The notes: generated from the sequence alone by a model not told the origin. A stretch of 33,899 nt of DNA from an uncultured bacterium (GCA_937948815.1 CALFAM010000360.1:1-33899); one strand, 5' to 3'; counted from the stretch's first letter, positions 8,963 through 17,218 are shown. A program made the numbers and translations.

Positions 8963-9403
8963 CTACGCCCTGATACGCGAAGACGGTCGAACGCCGTGAC
9001 TTGATGGCGCTCGACCGTCGGCTGCAGCGGATCAAGACCTGGAGGGGCTGGCCGCCGAACATGCGCTCGGTCGCACGGCGGTCAGTGTCTCTGCTGGTGC
9101 GTCTTGGGGTTCAGGTGTCCTCGAGCGCGGTTCGGTCCGCGCGCAGCAAGCGGATCGAACCGTTGCGGCCGAAGACGAGCAGCATTGTGACACCCATGCC
9201 CTGCCGTTCTCGCTACACTTTCTGCTACCAACCAGGTGCCTGCCCGATGCCTCGAGGATGGCTGTGAAGGCGGCCCGTCGCCCAGGAGGTATGGCCGTGC
9301 GCGCGAGACGAAATGTCGTCATCAACGAACCGGTTGCGTGGGTCGCAACGGACAGATTCGAGTTTGGAGACTTCGTGACCGGGTCCGAGGTCGAGCCGTC
9401 GAA
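8963..9403. other. 441-base intergenic region
   Basis: This stretch separates the 265-residue secreted protein from the lipoprotein hydrolase gene. Besides the hairpin at 8982-9019 I see only short open frames without good ribosome binding sites. One minus-strand frame of about 28 codons, beginning MGVTMLLVFGRNG near 9200 and ending near 9115, is not convincing as a gene. No clear sigma-70 promoter stands out. The promoter for the gene at 9404 must lie here, or the transcript must read through. Confidence 0.5.
8982..9019 (+). terminator. Strong hairpin after the 265-residue gene, without a T tract
   Basis: GACGGTCGAACGCC (8982-8995) pairs with GGCGCTCGACCGTC (9006-9019) over 14 positions with one mismatch, around a 10-base loop. 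No run of T follows, so it is not a classical intrinsic terminator. It may protect the 3' end of the transcript, act as a Rho-assisted end, or be an operator dyad. Confidence 0.45.
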
Positions 9404-12187
9404 ATGAGGAGTTGCACACGGTCTCGCGGGCGCCGAACGCGTCCGATGCTGGCGCTTGCCCTGTGCGGGGCTGTGCTGGCCGCTTGTCAAGGGGCGCCTC
9501 GGCAGGCGGGCGGAGGTGAGACGCCGGTCGCGGACCGCTCGGTGTCGGTGCCGGGTCGCTCGGTGGTGATGATCACGGTCGACACGACCCGTCCTGATCG
9601 TCTCGAGCCCTATGGCGCCGAGTCAGTGGCGACGCCGGTGTTGGCGCGTCTGGCCCAGCGCGGCGTGGTCTTCGAGCGCGCGTGGGCGGTGGCGCCGATC
9701 ACCTTGGTGGCACACACGAGCATTTTGTCGGGGCAGTATCCCTTCGAGCACGGGGTACGCAACAACGGCATCCAGTACGTGGCCGACTCGGTCACCACCC
9801 TCGCCGAGCGGTTTCAAGACGCTTCGTATCGTACGGCAGCTTTCGTCTCCGCCGCGGTGCTCGATCGTCGCTACGGGCTCGACCAGGGTTTCGACGTCTA
9901 CGACGACGACCTCTCGGTGCGCCGCAACCGCAGCCCGCGCATGGTCGCGGACCGGCCGGCCGAAGTGACCGTGGAATCGGCAACGGCCTGGCTCGACCAG
10001 CTCGAGGGCGATGCGCCGTATTTCCTTTGGGTCCATTTCTACGACCCCCACGCCAGCTATTCGCCGCCGCCGCCGTATCGCGATACCTATCGCGAGCGGC
10101 TCTACGACGGAGAGATCGCCTACATGGACGAGCAGATCGGCCGCTTGCTCGCGCATCCGCGAATCTTGGGCGGCAGCGGAGATCAAGCGCCGGTCGTGAC
10201 GGTGATCGGTGACCATGGTGAGAGTCTGGGCGACCATGGGGAGCGGACCCACGCCATCCTCGCCTACGATGCCACGCTCCATATTCCGTGGATCCTCCAC
10301 GTTCCCGGAACCCGCGGTGGCCTGCGGGTGGCCGAGCCGGTCGGCCAGGTGGACGTCATGCCGACGCTGCTGTCGCTGGTCGGTCTACCCGCCCAGGAAT
10401 CCATTGCCGGGCGCGACCTGGTGCCGGTCATCACCCGACAAGACCAAGCGCCGAACCATCCGTACTATTCGGAAACCTATCTGCCGTACTACACCTATGG
10501 CTGGGCCAAGTTGCGCGTACTCCACCGCGGCCTGTGGAAGCTGATCGACGGTCCAGAACCCGAGCTCTACGACCGCCGGCGTGATCCCCGCGAGCTGACC
10601 AATGTCCACGGACAGGAGCCGGGCCATGCGCACGACCTGAAGCGTGACCTCGACGAGTGGTTGAGCGGCCACGAGGCGGAGCGCGAAGCGCGACTCGAGC
10701 TCGACAGCGAAGCGGTCGCCAAGTTGCGCAGCCTCGGCTACGTCGCGGTCAGTGGTGCGGGTGGCACGGCCGCGGACGAGCAGCGCCCGAATCCCATGGC
10801 GATGATCGAGCAGCACGTCGGTCTCGAGCGGGCCCGCATGTTGCTTGCTGATCGCCTCTACGGGCTGGCTGCCGATCAGCTCGAACGGGTGCTGCGACGG
10901 GATCCCAACAATCTCGCGGCGTTGATCGACCTGGTGGCCGCGCGCGAAGGCGAAGGCGAGATCGCCGAGGCGATCGAGCTGGCGGAGCGGGTGCAGTCAC
11001 TCGATACCGAGAACGCCGGCATCTATCTCACGCTGGCGCGATTGGAGGCGCAGGCCAAGCGACCCGAGCGTGCTCTCGAGCTGGCCGAATTTGCCATCTC
11101 TCGGGACCCGCGCAATCCTGATGCGCGTTTGCAAAAGGTCACGCTGCTCCAGCAGCAAGGGCGTTTCGACGAGGCGCGGGCAGAAACGGAATCTGCGCTG
11201 ACCGATCACGGCGAACATGGGCGCACCAATATGGTCTATGCCCAGCTCGTCGAGTTGGCGGACGGGCGCCCGGAGGCGGCCGAGGCGCGCATTCGTCGGG
11301 TCCTCGAGCAAGACCCCTTCCTCACGCGCGGTTGGCTCGTGCTCGGTCGGGTGCTCGAGCGAGGCGGCCGTGGCCCCGAAGCCATCGAGATCTTCCGCCA
11401 GGGGTTGGTGCGCCAGCCGGACGATTCTGAGCTACACGGTGCCCTCGGCCACGCGCTCGCGCGACTCGGTCAGCCGGTCGATGCCAGTCACCATCTGCGC
11501 GAAGCCATTCGCCTCGGGCGTCAATTTCGCTCCGAGTTGCACGTCAGCCTTGGTGCCGTTCTGGCCGAAATGGGGCAACTCGAAGCGGCGCGTGCGGCGT
11601 ATGACAAGGTGCTCGCGGTCGAGCCCGAGCATCCGGGCGCCCGCAACAACGCAGCCATCGCCCTCTTTCGCATGGGGCGAACAGGCGAGGCAAGGGATGC
11701 TCTCGAGTCCCTGGTCGTCGCTTTCCCCGATCACGTCGATGGGCACAACAACCTGGCTGCCATCGCGGTCGAGGAAGAACGCTGGCGCGATGTGATTCGT
11801 CACAGTCAGCGCACCCTCGAGCTCGACCATGAGGTGACCGAAGCCTGGAACAACCTGGCGATTGCCCATGCCGAGCTGGGTGAGTCCGCTCCGGCGCGCG
11901 AGGCCTACGAGAAGGCGCTCGCACTGTCGCCAGATTACTGGCCGGCCCGCTTCAATCTCGGGCTACTGCTCCGGACCATGGCGCGCCACGACGAGGCGGT
12001 CGCGGCGTTTGAATTGGTCTTGGCACAGGTACCCAACCACGACGAATCGCACCTCGAGCTCGGCGAGCTCTTCGCCGAGACCCTGGCCCAGCCCGTGCGC
12101 GCCCGAACGCACTGGAATGCCTTCCTGCGTCACGCGCCCAACCACCCGCGAAGCGACGAGATCCGGCGCCGGCTGGAGGCACTTTGA
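9404..12187 (+). CDS. Lipoprotein: sulfatase-fold hydrolase fused to a long TPR array
   Basis: 927 residues from ATG 9404. This start gives an Arg-rich N-region, a hydrophobic core and lipobox LAAC with Cys28 followed by Gln, so an outer-membrane lipoprotein is expected; the frame continues upstream but adds only implausible sequence, and no strong ribosome site marks 9404. Residues about 50-450 are an alkaline-phosphatase/sulfatase-superfamily domain: ITVDTTRPDRL (Asp60), ITLVAHTSILSG and VIGDHGESLGDHGERTHA (Asp270, His271). At the position of the formylglycine Cys of sulfatases there is Thr100, and the C-x-P-S-R motif reads T-L-V-A-H, so ordinary sulfate-ester cleavage is doubtful. Residues about 470-925 are roughly twelve TPR units, for example AWNNLAIAHAELGESAPARE. 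The TPR part probably holds a partner at the membrane. The substrate cannot be told. Confidence 0.85.
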   Translation: MRSCTRSRGRRTRPMLALALCGAVLAACQGAPRQAGGGETPVADRSVSVPGRSVVMITVDTTRPDRLEPYGAESVATPVLARLAQRGVVFERAWAVAPITLVAHTSILSGQYPFEHGVRNNGIQYVADSVTTLAERFQDASYRTAAFVSAAVLDRRYGLDQGFDVYDDDLSVRRNRSPRMVADRPAEVTVESATAWLDQLEGDAPYFLWVHFYDPHASYSPPPPYRDTYRERLYDGEIAYMDEQIGRLLAHPRILGGSGDQAPVVTVIGDHGESLGDHGERTHAILAYDATLHIPWILHVPGTRGGLRVAEPVGQVDVMPTLLSLVGLPAQESIAGRDLVPVITRQDQAPNHPYYSETYLPYYTYGWAKLRVLHRGLWKLIDGPEPELYDRRRDPRELTNVHGQEPGHAHDLKRDLDEWLSGHEAEREARLELDSEAVAKLRSLGYVAVSGAGGTAADEQRPNPMAMIEQHVGLERARMLLADRLYGLAADQLERVLRRDPNNLAALIDLVAAREGEGEIAEAIELAERVQSLDTENAGIYLTLARLEAQAKRPERALELAEFAISRDPRNPDARLQKVTLLQQQGRFDEARAETESALTDHGEHGRTNMVYAQLVELADGRPEAAEARIRRVLEQDPFLTRGWLVLGRVLERGGRGPEAIEIFRQGLVRQPDDSELHGALGHALARLGQPVDASHHLREAIRLGRQFRSELHVSLGAVLAEMGQLEAARAAYDKVLAVEPEHPGARNNAAIALFRMGRTGEARDALESLVVAFPDHVDGHNNLAAIAVEEERWRDVIRHSQRTLELDHEVTEAWNNLAIAHAELGESAPAREAYEKALALSPDYWPARFNLGLLLRTMARHDEAVAAFELVLAQVPNHDESHLELGELFAETLAQPVRARTHWNAFLRHAPNHPRSDEIRRRLEAL

Positions 12188-12295
12188 TCCGCACTCGATT
12201 CGGGTTCGGTGGGCCGTCCATGAGACGGTTCTTCCGCCGTTCACGCTAACCACCTCAAACAACCATCAGGCTGTTCGAACACTGGCGAGCGTGCC

Positions 12296-12302
12296 AAAGG
12301 AG
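12296..12302 (+). promoter_or_regulatory. Ribosome binding site AAAGGAG for the gene at 12312
   Basis: AAAGGAG lies 9 bases before ATG 12312 and confirms that start. A second purine block (AAAGAGG) touches the ATG and is too close to serve. Confidence 0.7.
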
Positions 12303-12311
12303 TGAAAGAGG

Positions 12312-12944
12312 ATGAGCTTCAAACGAGACCGCCTTCTGCGGCGGATCCCGCTGGATCGGGTCTTGATGGCCCTGGTCGTTTCGATGGTCGCGATTCCCGC
12401 GGCAGCTGACACTCGGCATGGGGAAGGCGAGCATGTCGTCGGCCTTCGGATCTCGCAGACGGATGTCGTCGAATCCGAAGTCTTCGTCGACATCTCGGTG
12501 TTCTACACACTGAATGCGACGGAGACCACCGCTCGGCTCGGGACCGCGGTGCGAGATGCCATCGATTGGGGAGATGGCATTCGTGTGCGCCCCTTGTGGG
12601 GACTGCCACTCGTTTCGACCAGTACCGTCGTCAACGGGACCCCGGTACGGGCTTATCGTGGAAGCTTCTCGCACGCCTATGGCAGCGTCGGGAACTACAC
12701 GGTCACGGCCTCGTCGGGCTGCTGTCCGCCCGCAAACGGTGTGGTGACGGGCACGATCGGCCAATCGGGTTTCACGACCGTGGTGGCGCCGGCGAATCGC
12801 AGCCACTCCTTCTACACCTACGTCACCTTTGTCGCCAATACGCTCGGTGTCGACATCACCGTGCCGCCGCTCTTCGCGGATGGATTCGAATCGGGCGACG
12901 TCTCAGGTTGGTCCGAAACGACGCCGAGGCCACCCTTCCGATAA
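12312..12944 (+). CDS. Secreted PKD-like protein with C-terminal DGFESG tag (paralogue 1)
   Basis: 210 residues. The N-terminus has basic residues, a hydrophobic core (VLMALVVSMVAIPAAA) and a likely cleavage near AAADT. The middle carries IDWGDG and, about 50 residues on, YRGSFSHAYGSVGNYTVT, which resembles the GDG and G-x-Y-x-V strands of PKD-type Ig domains. A Cys-Cys pair (SSGCCPP) follows directly. The C-terminus has LFADGFESGDVSGWS (residues 187-201) and then nine residues, with no hydrophobic tail or basic cluster. The next gene encodes a clear paralogue 24 bases downstream, and the same C-terminal signature occurs in the gene at the right edge. Function unknown; a secreted or surface-displayed structural or binding protein is likely. 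Confidence 0.85.
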   Translation: MSFKRDRLLRRIPLDRVLMALVVSMVAIPAAADTRHGEGEHVVGLRISQTDVVESEVFVDISVFYTLNATETTARLGTAVRDAIDWGDGIRVRPLWGLPLVSTSTVVNGTPVRAYRGSFSHAYGSVGNYTVTASSGCCPPANGVVTGTIGQSGFTTVVAPANRSHSFYTYVTFVANTLGVDITVPPLFADGFESGDVSGWSETTPRPPFR

Positions 12945-12968
12945 GGCGGCGCCTGCAGAGGGCCTGAC

Positions 12969-13574
12969 ATGCCATCGAGAAGACAATTGCCTGGGTTCAC
13001 GGGTCTCGTGATCGCGATCGTGATTGGCACCCTTCACGTTTCTGCGAACGCTCAAGTCGCGCCTGACGGGCCGATTGCCGGCATCCGGATCTCTCAGGCC
13101 GAGGTAATGGGTGCCGAGGTTCGAATCGACGTGTCCGTGTTCTACTCATTGGATGCCATACGAAGCACGGCGTATCTCGGAAACCCGATCAATATGCGCA
13201 AGGCGATTTTCTGGGGCGATGGCGCCGCGCTCGAAGGGCAGGTGGGTCTTCCGCTCGTCGCGACCAGCACGGTCGTGAACGGAAGGTCGGTTCGCGCCTA
13301 TCGTGGGAGCTTCTCTCACACCTATGGCAACCCCGGCAGCTACGAAATCAAGACCGCGTCGTTCTGTTGTGCTGTGGACAGCGGCTTGATCACCGGCTTT
13401 GCGGAGCAAAACACCTACTTCTACACGACGCCGTATCACTACTACCTTCCGTACCTCGTGACCTTTGGTGTCAATTTCGCCGAGGTCGAGGTGACTGACG
13501 CACCGCTCTTCGCGGATGGATTCGAGTCGGGCGATGTTTCGGCCTGGTCCGACACGAGTCCAGGGGGCTTGTGA
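12969..13574 (+). CDS. Secreted PKD-like protein with C-terminal DGFESG tag (paralogue 2)
   Basis: 201 residues, starting at ATG 12969 with AGAGGG six bases upstream. A signal peptide is visible (core TGLVIAIVIGTLHVSANA). It matches the preceding protein along its whole length: GIRISQAEV against GLRISQTDV, ISTS-like PLVATSTVVNG against PLVSTSTVVNG, YRGSFSHTYG against YRGSFSHAYG, a Cys-Cys pair (FCC), and the C-terminal LFADGFESGDVSAWS. The segment between the Cys pair and the tag differs most and is Tyr-rich here (YFYTTPYHYYLPY). A tandem gene duplication with later divergence is the simplest explanation. The gene is convergent with the permease gene ending at 13582, only 7 bases away. Confidence 0.85.
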   Translation: MPSRRQLPGFTGLVIAIVIGTLHVSANAQVAPDGPIAGIRISQAEVMGAEVRIDVSVFYSLDAIRSTAYLGNPINMRKAIFWGDGAALEGQVGLPLVATSTVVNGRSVRAYRGSFSHTYGNPGSYEIKTASFCCAVDSGLITGFAEQNTYFYTTPYHYYLPYLVTFGVNFAEVEVTDAPLFADGFESGDVSAWSDTSPGGL

Positions 13575-13581
13575 CAGCCCG

Positions 13582-16047
13582 CTACTCGCAGCGCAGAGCT
13601 TCGGTCGGTGCGATGCGCGCGGCACGCCGCGCGGGCAGAAACGAGGCGATGGCGGCGACCGCGATCAGGATGACGGCAACGCCGAAATAGGTCAGTGGGT
13701 CGCGGGCTTCGACGCCGAACAGCAGCGCCGCCAGGAGATGGGCGAGTAGCAGGGCGCCGATCAAGCCAATACCCGTGCCGACCGCTGCCAGCCGCATCCC
13801 TTGGCTGACCAGCATGCCGCGGACCTGCGCGGGCGCCGCGCCGAGCGCCAGCCGAACGCCGATCTCGCGGGTGCGCTGAATCACGGCATGAGAGAGCACG
13901 CCGTAGATGCCAATCGTTCCGAGCAGGAGGGCGACGGCAGCCGCAATGGCGAGCATGATCATCGCGAAGGTGGTGCGTGCCATGGCTTCGCTGGCGATCT
14001 CGGCCGTGGTGCGCGGCCGCAGCAGCGGCAGGCTGGGGTCTGAACGCCGAACAGCATCGCGCAGCGCGCCGGTAAGGCTGGTCGGGTCGATGCCGTCCTT
14101 CGCCAGGAGTGTCAAGCTCATGACACTCGGCGTGAAGCCACTGTTGTCTTCGTCCTCGTGAGGCAGGAGCGGGAAGTAGACGACTTCTTCAGGGGCTGCG
14201 TCGAGGCTCTCGTCGCGCACATCCCCGGCCACGCCGACGATCGTGTACCAGACGCCCTCCTGAGCGGTCGGCAGCCCGCGCTTCAAGCGTTTGCCGATCG
14301 GCGACGCATCGCCCCAGAAACGCCGGGCGAAGGCCGCGCTGACCACGACCGAGTCATTGGTGATCGACGCGTCGCGCCGTTCGATGGTGCGGCCCGCGAC
14401 GATCGGAATGCCCATGGCTTCGAAGTAGCCGTCGACCACCACGTTCTGGCTGGCCACGGTCGGTGGGTCGTCGGGCTGGGGAGGAAAGTCCTCGATGATG
14501 TAGCCCGGATTGGTATCGCCATCCGTCAGTGGCAGGTTGAGCACGCCGCCGGCGTGCTCGACGCCGGGAAGGGTACGAATCTCATCGACCAGCCGTGTCC
14601 AGAACTGGGCGCGGTCTGCCCGTTCTTCGTAGCGTTCGCCAGAGAGGCTCACCCGCATGGTGAGGACCGAGGAACGGTCGAACCCGGTATCCACGCTGCG
14701 CAGGGCAAGGAAGGTGCGAAGCATCAGCGCCGAGCCCACCAGCAGCATCAGCGCGAGTGCCATCTGGGCGACCACCAAGGTGCTGCGGGCGCGATGGGTC
14801 GACTTGCCCGCCATGCCCCCGCGACCACTCTCGACCAGGGCATCACCCATCCGGCGCCCGTGGAGGCGCAGGGTGGGAAGAATGCCGAAGGCGAGACCCG
14901 AGATCAGCGAGACCACCAGGGCAAAGATCAGCACGGGCGCCGACAGCGTGACCTCGGCGAGGCGTGGCAGATCGACGGGATCGGTCGCGTGGAGCAGGCG
15001 AATTCCGACCCAGGCCAGGGAGATGCCGAGCAGGCCTCCGCCCGCTGCCAACACCAGACTCTCGAGCAAGAGTTGGCGGGTCAGTCGGCCACGGCTGGCG
15101 CCCAGTGCCGCGCAAACCGCCAGCTCGCGCTGTCGGCCTTCGGTCCGCACCAAGACGAGATTGGCCACGTTGGCGCAGGCGATCAAGAGCACGAAACCAA
15201 CGGTCGCGAGGAGCACCCAGAGGATTTGCGCGATACTGCCGACCACACTGTCGCGCAGAGGGGTGACATAGGCACCGATGCCGCTCTGCGCAATCATCTC
15301 CCGGCTGAGCGCGCCGGGATAGGCGTCGGGAAGGCGGGCGAGCAGGCTATCGACTTCGATGCTTGCCTGCTCCGGCGTGACCCCTGGCCGTAGCCGTGCG
15401 ACGGCGTCGAAGCTGAAATCGACCTCGGGAAGATCCGCCGGATCGATCGGGTGCGGAACCCAAAGGTCGACCTCGGCCGACGGGAATGCAAACCCTTCCG
15501 GCATCACGCCGATGACTTCCCACGCCGACTCGCTGAGCTGAACGGTGCGGCCGATGACCGATGGTGAACCACCAAAGCGTCGCTGCCAGTATCCGTGACC
15601 GAGAACGACCACTTGAGGGCCGCCCGGCTGGTCCTCCTCGGCATCGAACAAACGGCCTACCGCCGCATCGACCCGCAGCACGTCAAATAGCGAAGCGCTC
15701 GCCCGGGTCGCGAGGAGGCGCTCGGGCTCGCCCTCACCGATCAGGTTGAATGTGCGCGTATCGTAGAGCGCGACCTCTTCGAAGGACTCGCCCTGCTCGC
15801 GGTAATGGGTATAGCTGCCGTAGGACTGGTTGAATTCCTCGACACCGAGTGCCGGTGCCGTGTGCCACAGCATGACCAAGCGCTCCGACTCCGCATAGGG
15901 GAGCGGCCGAATCAGAATGCCGTAGACGAGGCTGAAGATGGCGACGGTAGCACCGATGCCCAGCCCTAGGGTGAGGATGGCGAGGGCCGTGAAGCCGGGG
16001 CGGGCGACCAGCCTGCGAATCAGTTGTCGAAGCTCGGAACCAGACAT
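13582..16047 (-). CDS. ADOP-type MacB/FtsX duplicated permease
   Basis: 821 residues from ATG 16047, which has GGAGG five bases upstream; an 18-residue upstream extension in frame lacks this. The layout is that of acidobacterial duplicated orphan permeases: an N-terminal membrane segment (LAILTLGLGIGATVAIFSLV), a periplasmic MacB-type core, a first FtsX membrane block with ACANVANLVLVRTEGRQREL and ALGASRGRL at about residues 288-320, then a second copy of the module (from about residue 420), and a final FtsX block with REIGVRLALGAAPAQVRGML. Such proteins resemble MacB permease subunits, which move peptides or lipids or relay force across the envelope using an ATPase. No ATP-binding gene is adjacent, so the partner must be encoded elsewhere or be absent. 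The substrate is unknown. Confidence 0.9.
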   Translation of the reverse strand: MSGSELRQLIRRLVARPGFTALAILTLGLGIGATVAIFSLVYGILIRPLPYAESERLVMLWHTAPALGVEEFNQSYGSYTHYREQGESFEEVALYDTRTFNLIGEGEPERLLATRASASLFDVLRVDAAVGRLFDAEEDQPGGPQVVVLGHGYWQRRFGGSPSVIGRTVQLSESAWEVIGVMPEGFAFPSAEVDLWVPHPIDPADLPEVDFSFDAVARLRPGVTPEQASIEVDSLLARLPDAYPGALSREMIAQSGIGAYVTPLRDSVVGSIAQILWVLLATVGFVLLIACANVANLVLVRTEGRQRELAVCAALGASRGRLTRQLLLESLVLAAGGGLLGISLAWVGIRLLHATDPVDLPRLAEVTLSAPVLIFALVVSLISGLAFGILPTLRLHGRRMGDALVESGRGGMAGKSTHRARSTLVVAQMALALMLLVGSALMLRTFLALRSVDTGFDRSSVLTMRVSLSGERYEERADRAQFWTRLVDEIRTLPGVEHAGGVLNLPLTDGDTNPGYIIEDFPPQPDDPPTVASQNVVVDGYFEAMGIPIVAGRTIERRDASITNDSVVVSAAFARRFWGDASPIGKRLKRGLPTAQEGVWYTIVGVAGDVRDESLDAAPEEVVYFPLLPHEDEDNSGFTPSVMSLTLLAKDGIDPTSLTGALRDAVRRSDPSLPLLRPRTTAEIASEAMARTTFAMIMLAIAAAVALLLGTIGIYGVLSHAVIQRTREIGVRLALGAAPAQVRGMLVSQGMRLAAVGTGIGLIGALLLAHLLAALLFGVEARDPLTYFGVAVILIAVAAIASFLPARRAARIAPTEALRCE

Positions 16048-16052
16048 GGGCG

Positions 16053-16057
16053 CCTCC
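16053..16057 (-). promoter_or_regulatory. Ribosome binding site GGAGG deciding the permease start
   Basis: On the minus strand GGAGG is followed by CGCCC and ATG (16047). It selects this ATG over the in-frame one at 16101. Confidence 0.7.
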
Positions 16058-16129
16058 AGAACGAATGAGTAACGCGGAGTTGGCGTGCAGCCACCGCTCA
16101 TTCGCTAGGACGCATTGCAGCGCCAGAAG

Positions 16130-17191
16130 TTACACTTCTTCCTCTTGACGCGCGATCAGGTCGATCAGCCAGGTTCGTCGCTTTTCCAACCGCTCGAGGC
16201 GTTGCGTCAGGTCTTCCCGCGACTCCGGCGTGCTGCGTTCGATCTCCGCCTTCAGCTGCTGGACCTTTGCATTCACGGATTCGACCAGCGCGGCCAGTCG
16301 CTCTCGAGCGGCGGCGGCCTTGGCCTTGTCGAACATGACAGCTTCCGGCCGGGTGCCCCGAGTCGTGGGCAGCGGGCGGCCGGTAGCATCGGGAATCATC
16401 GCCTGCTCGGGCGCCAGCACCCGCTGATTCATGAACGACGGGGAGACGATTTCGATGCCGCCGGCGTGGAGGGTGTCGAGAACCATTGCATTCAGCCGAG
16501 AGCGGCCGCTGAGAAGCTCCTGGCTGTCGGTGAGCAGTCCCGAGACCCGATAGGAGATGGCGAAATCGCCGAGCGCCAGGATGTGGACGAAGCTGTCGGC
16601 GAGGCCGGCAGCTTGGGCGGCGTCGAGCAGAAGCTGCTCGACTTCACTGCGGCTCACGTCATAGCCCAACGAAACTTCGGTACAGATCAGTGTCGAAGGC
16701 GTGCGAATCACCTTGGTCGGTCGGTTCGCCAGATAGCTGTTGGGAACGGTAACCAGATCGCGCAGCTCATTCTGGATCTCGGTGAAGAACAGGCCCCGTT
16801 CGGTCACCCGGCCGGCCCAATCGCCAACCCGAATGTAGTCGCCGGCGCGAAAGTGGCGCTGGACGCGGAGCAAGATGCCCGCCATACCGTTGCCGATCCA
16901 CGTGCCCGAGGAGAGCGCGATGATTGCGCTGATCAGGATGCCGCCGAGGGTGAATGCGGCATCTCGCTGGGCCGGATCGAATGTCCAGATCACCACGATC
17001 AGGCCGCAGCCGGTCAGCGCGATCATGATCAGGTCGTGGTGCAGGCGATGGACGCGCTTGGGGCGCCGCAGGATGCGATCGGCGACGATCAGTGTCACCA
17101 CGACCGCAAAAAATGTGATCAGCGTAGTGGCGTCGGGCAGATCGAAGCGCGCCAGACCCGACGTGGGGGACTCGGGGAGCTGAGGCTGCAT
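16130..17191 (-). CDS. MscS-family small-conductance mechanosensitive channel
   Basis: 353 residues. Three hydrophobic segments lie at about 25-41, 54-72 and 80-110. The third is Gly/Ala-rich (LGGILISAIIALSSGTWIGN) and leads into RVQRHFRAGDYIRVGDWAGRV, ITEIQ-like ERGLFFTEIQNE and VTVPNSYLANRPTKVIR, which is the conserved pore helix and beta domain of MscS. A C-terminal coiled coil follows (about 300-350; KAAAARERLAALVESVNAKV and onward). The family opens under membrane tension to release solutes during hypo-osmotic shock. At 353 residues it is somewhat longer than E. coli MscS because of the coiled coil. It lies 82 bases upstream of the permease start at 16047, on the same strand, so the two may share a transcript. 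No Shine-Dalgarno is seen before ATG 17191; a dyad sits there instead. Confidence 0.9.
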   Translation of the reverse strand: MQPQLPESPTSGLARFDLPDATTLITFFAVVVTLIVADRILRRPKRVHRLHHDLIMIALTGCGLIVVIWTFDPAQRDAAFTLGGILISAIIALSSGTWIGNGMAGILLRVQRHFRAGDYIRVGDWAGRVTERGLFFTEIQNELRDLVTVPNSYLANRPTKVIRTPSTLICTEVSLGYDVSRSEVEQLLLDAAQAAGLADSFVHILALGDFAISYRVSGLLTDSQELLSGRSRLNAMVLDTLHAGGIEIVSPSFMNQRVLAPEQAMIPDATGRPLPTTRGTRPEAVMFDKAKAAAARERLAALVESVNAKVQQLKAEIERSTPESREDLTQRLERLEKRRTWLIDLIARQEEEV

Positions 17192-17194
17192 GCT

Positions 17195-17218
17195 CAGGGC
17201 AGCGTGTCCAGTGCCCTG
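17195..17218 (-). promoter_or_regulatory. Perfect 7-10-7 dyad directly before the MscS start
   Basis: CAGGGCA (17195-17201) and TGCCCTG (17212-17218) form a perfect inverted repeat around a 10-base loop. On the minus strand the hairpin ends 3 bases before ATG 17191, where the ribosome binding site should be. It may be a translation-blocking hairpin or a protein operator. In the rest of the roughly 300-base divergent gap up to the next gene I see no clear promoter. Confidence 0.4.

Noticed and set aside
9184-9220. Possible sigma-70 promoter (TTGTGA ... TACACT) before the lipoprotein hydrolase
   Set aside because: The spacer is over 20 bases, too long for a usual promoter, and neither hexamer fits well.
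12187-12311. Terminator search in the gap after the lipoprotein hydrolase
   Set aside because: Only weak short pairings are present, without a T run. I do not call a terminator there.
14158-15393. A 411-codon plus-strand frame opposite the permease at 13582
   Set aside because: Its composition (Asp, His, Arg, Gln-rich, no hydrophobic core or motif) is typical for the complement of membrane-protein codons. The minus-strand permease is intact throughout.
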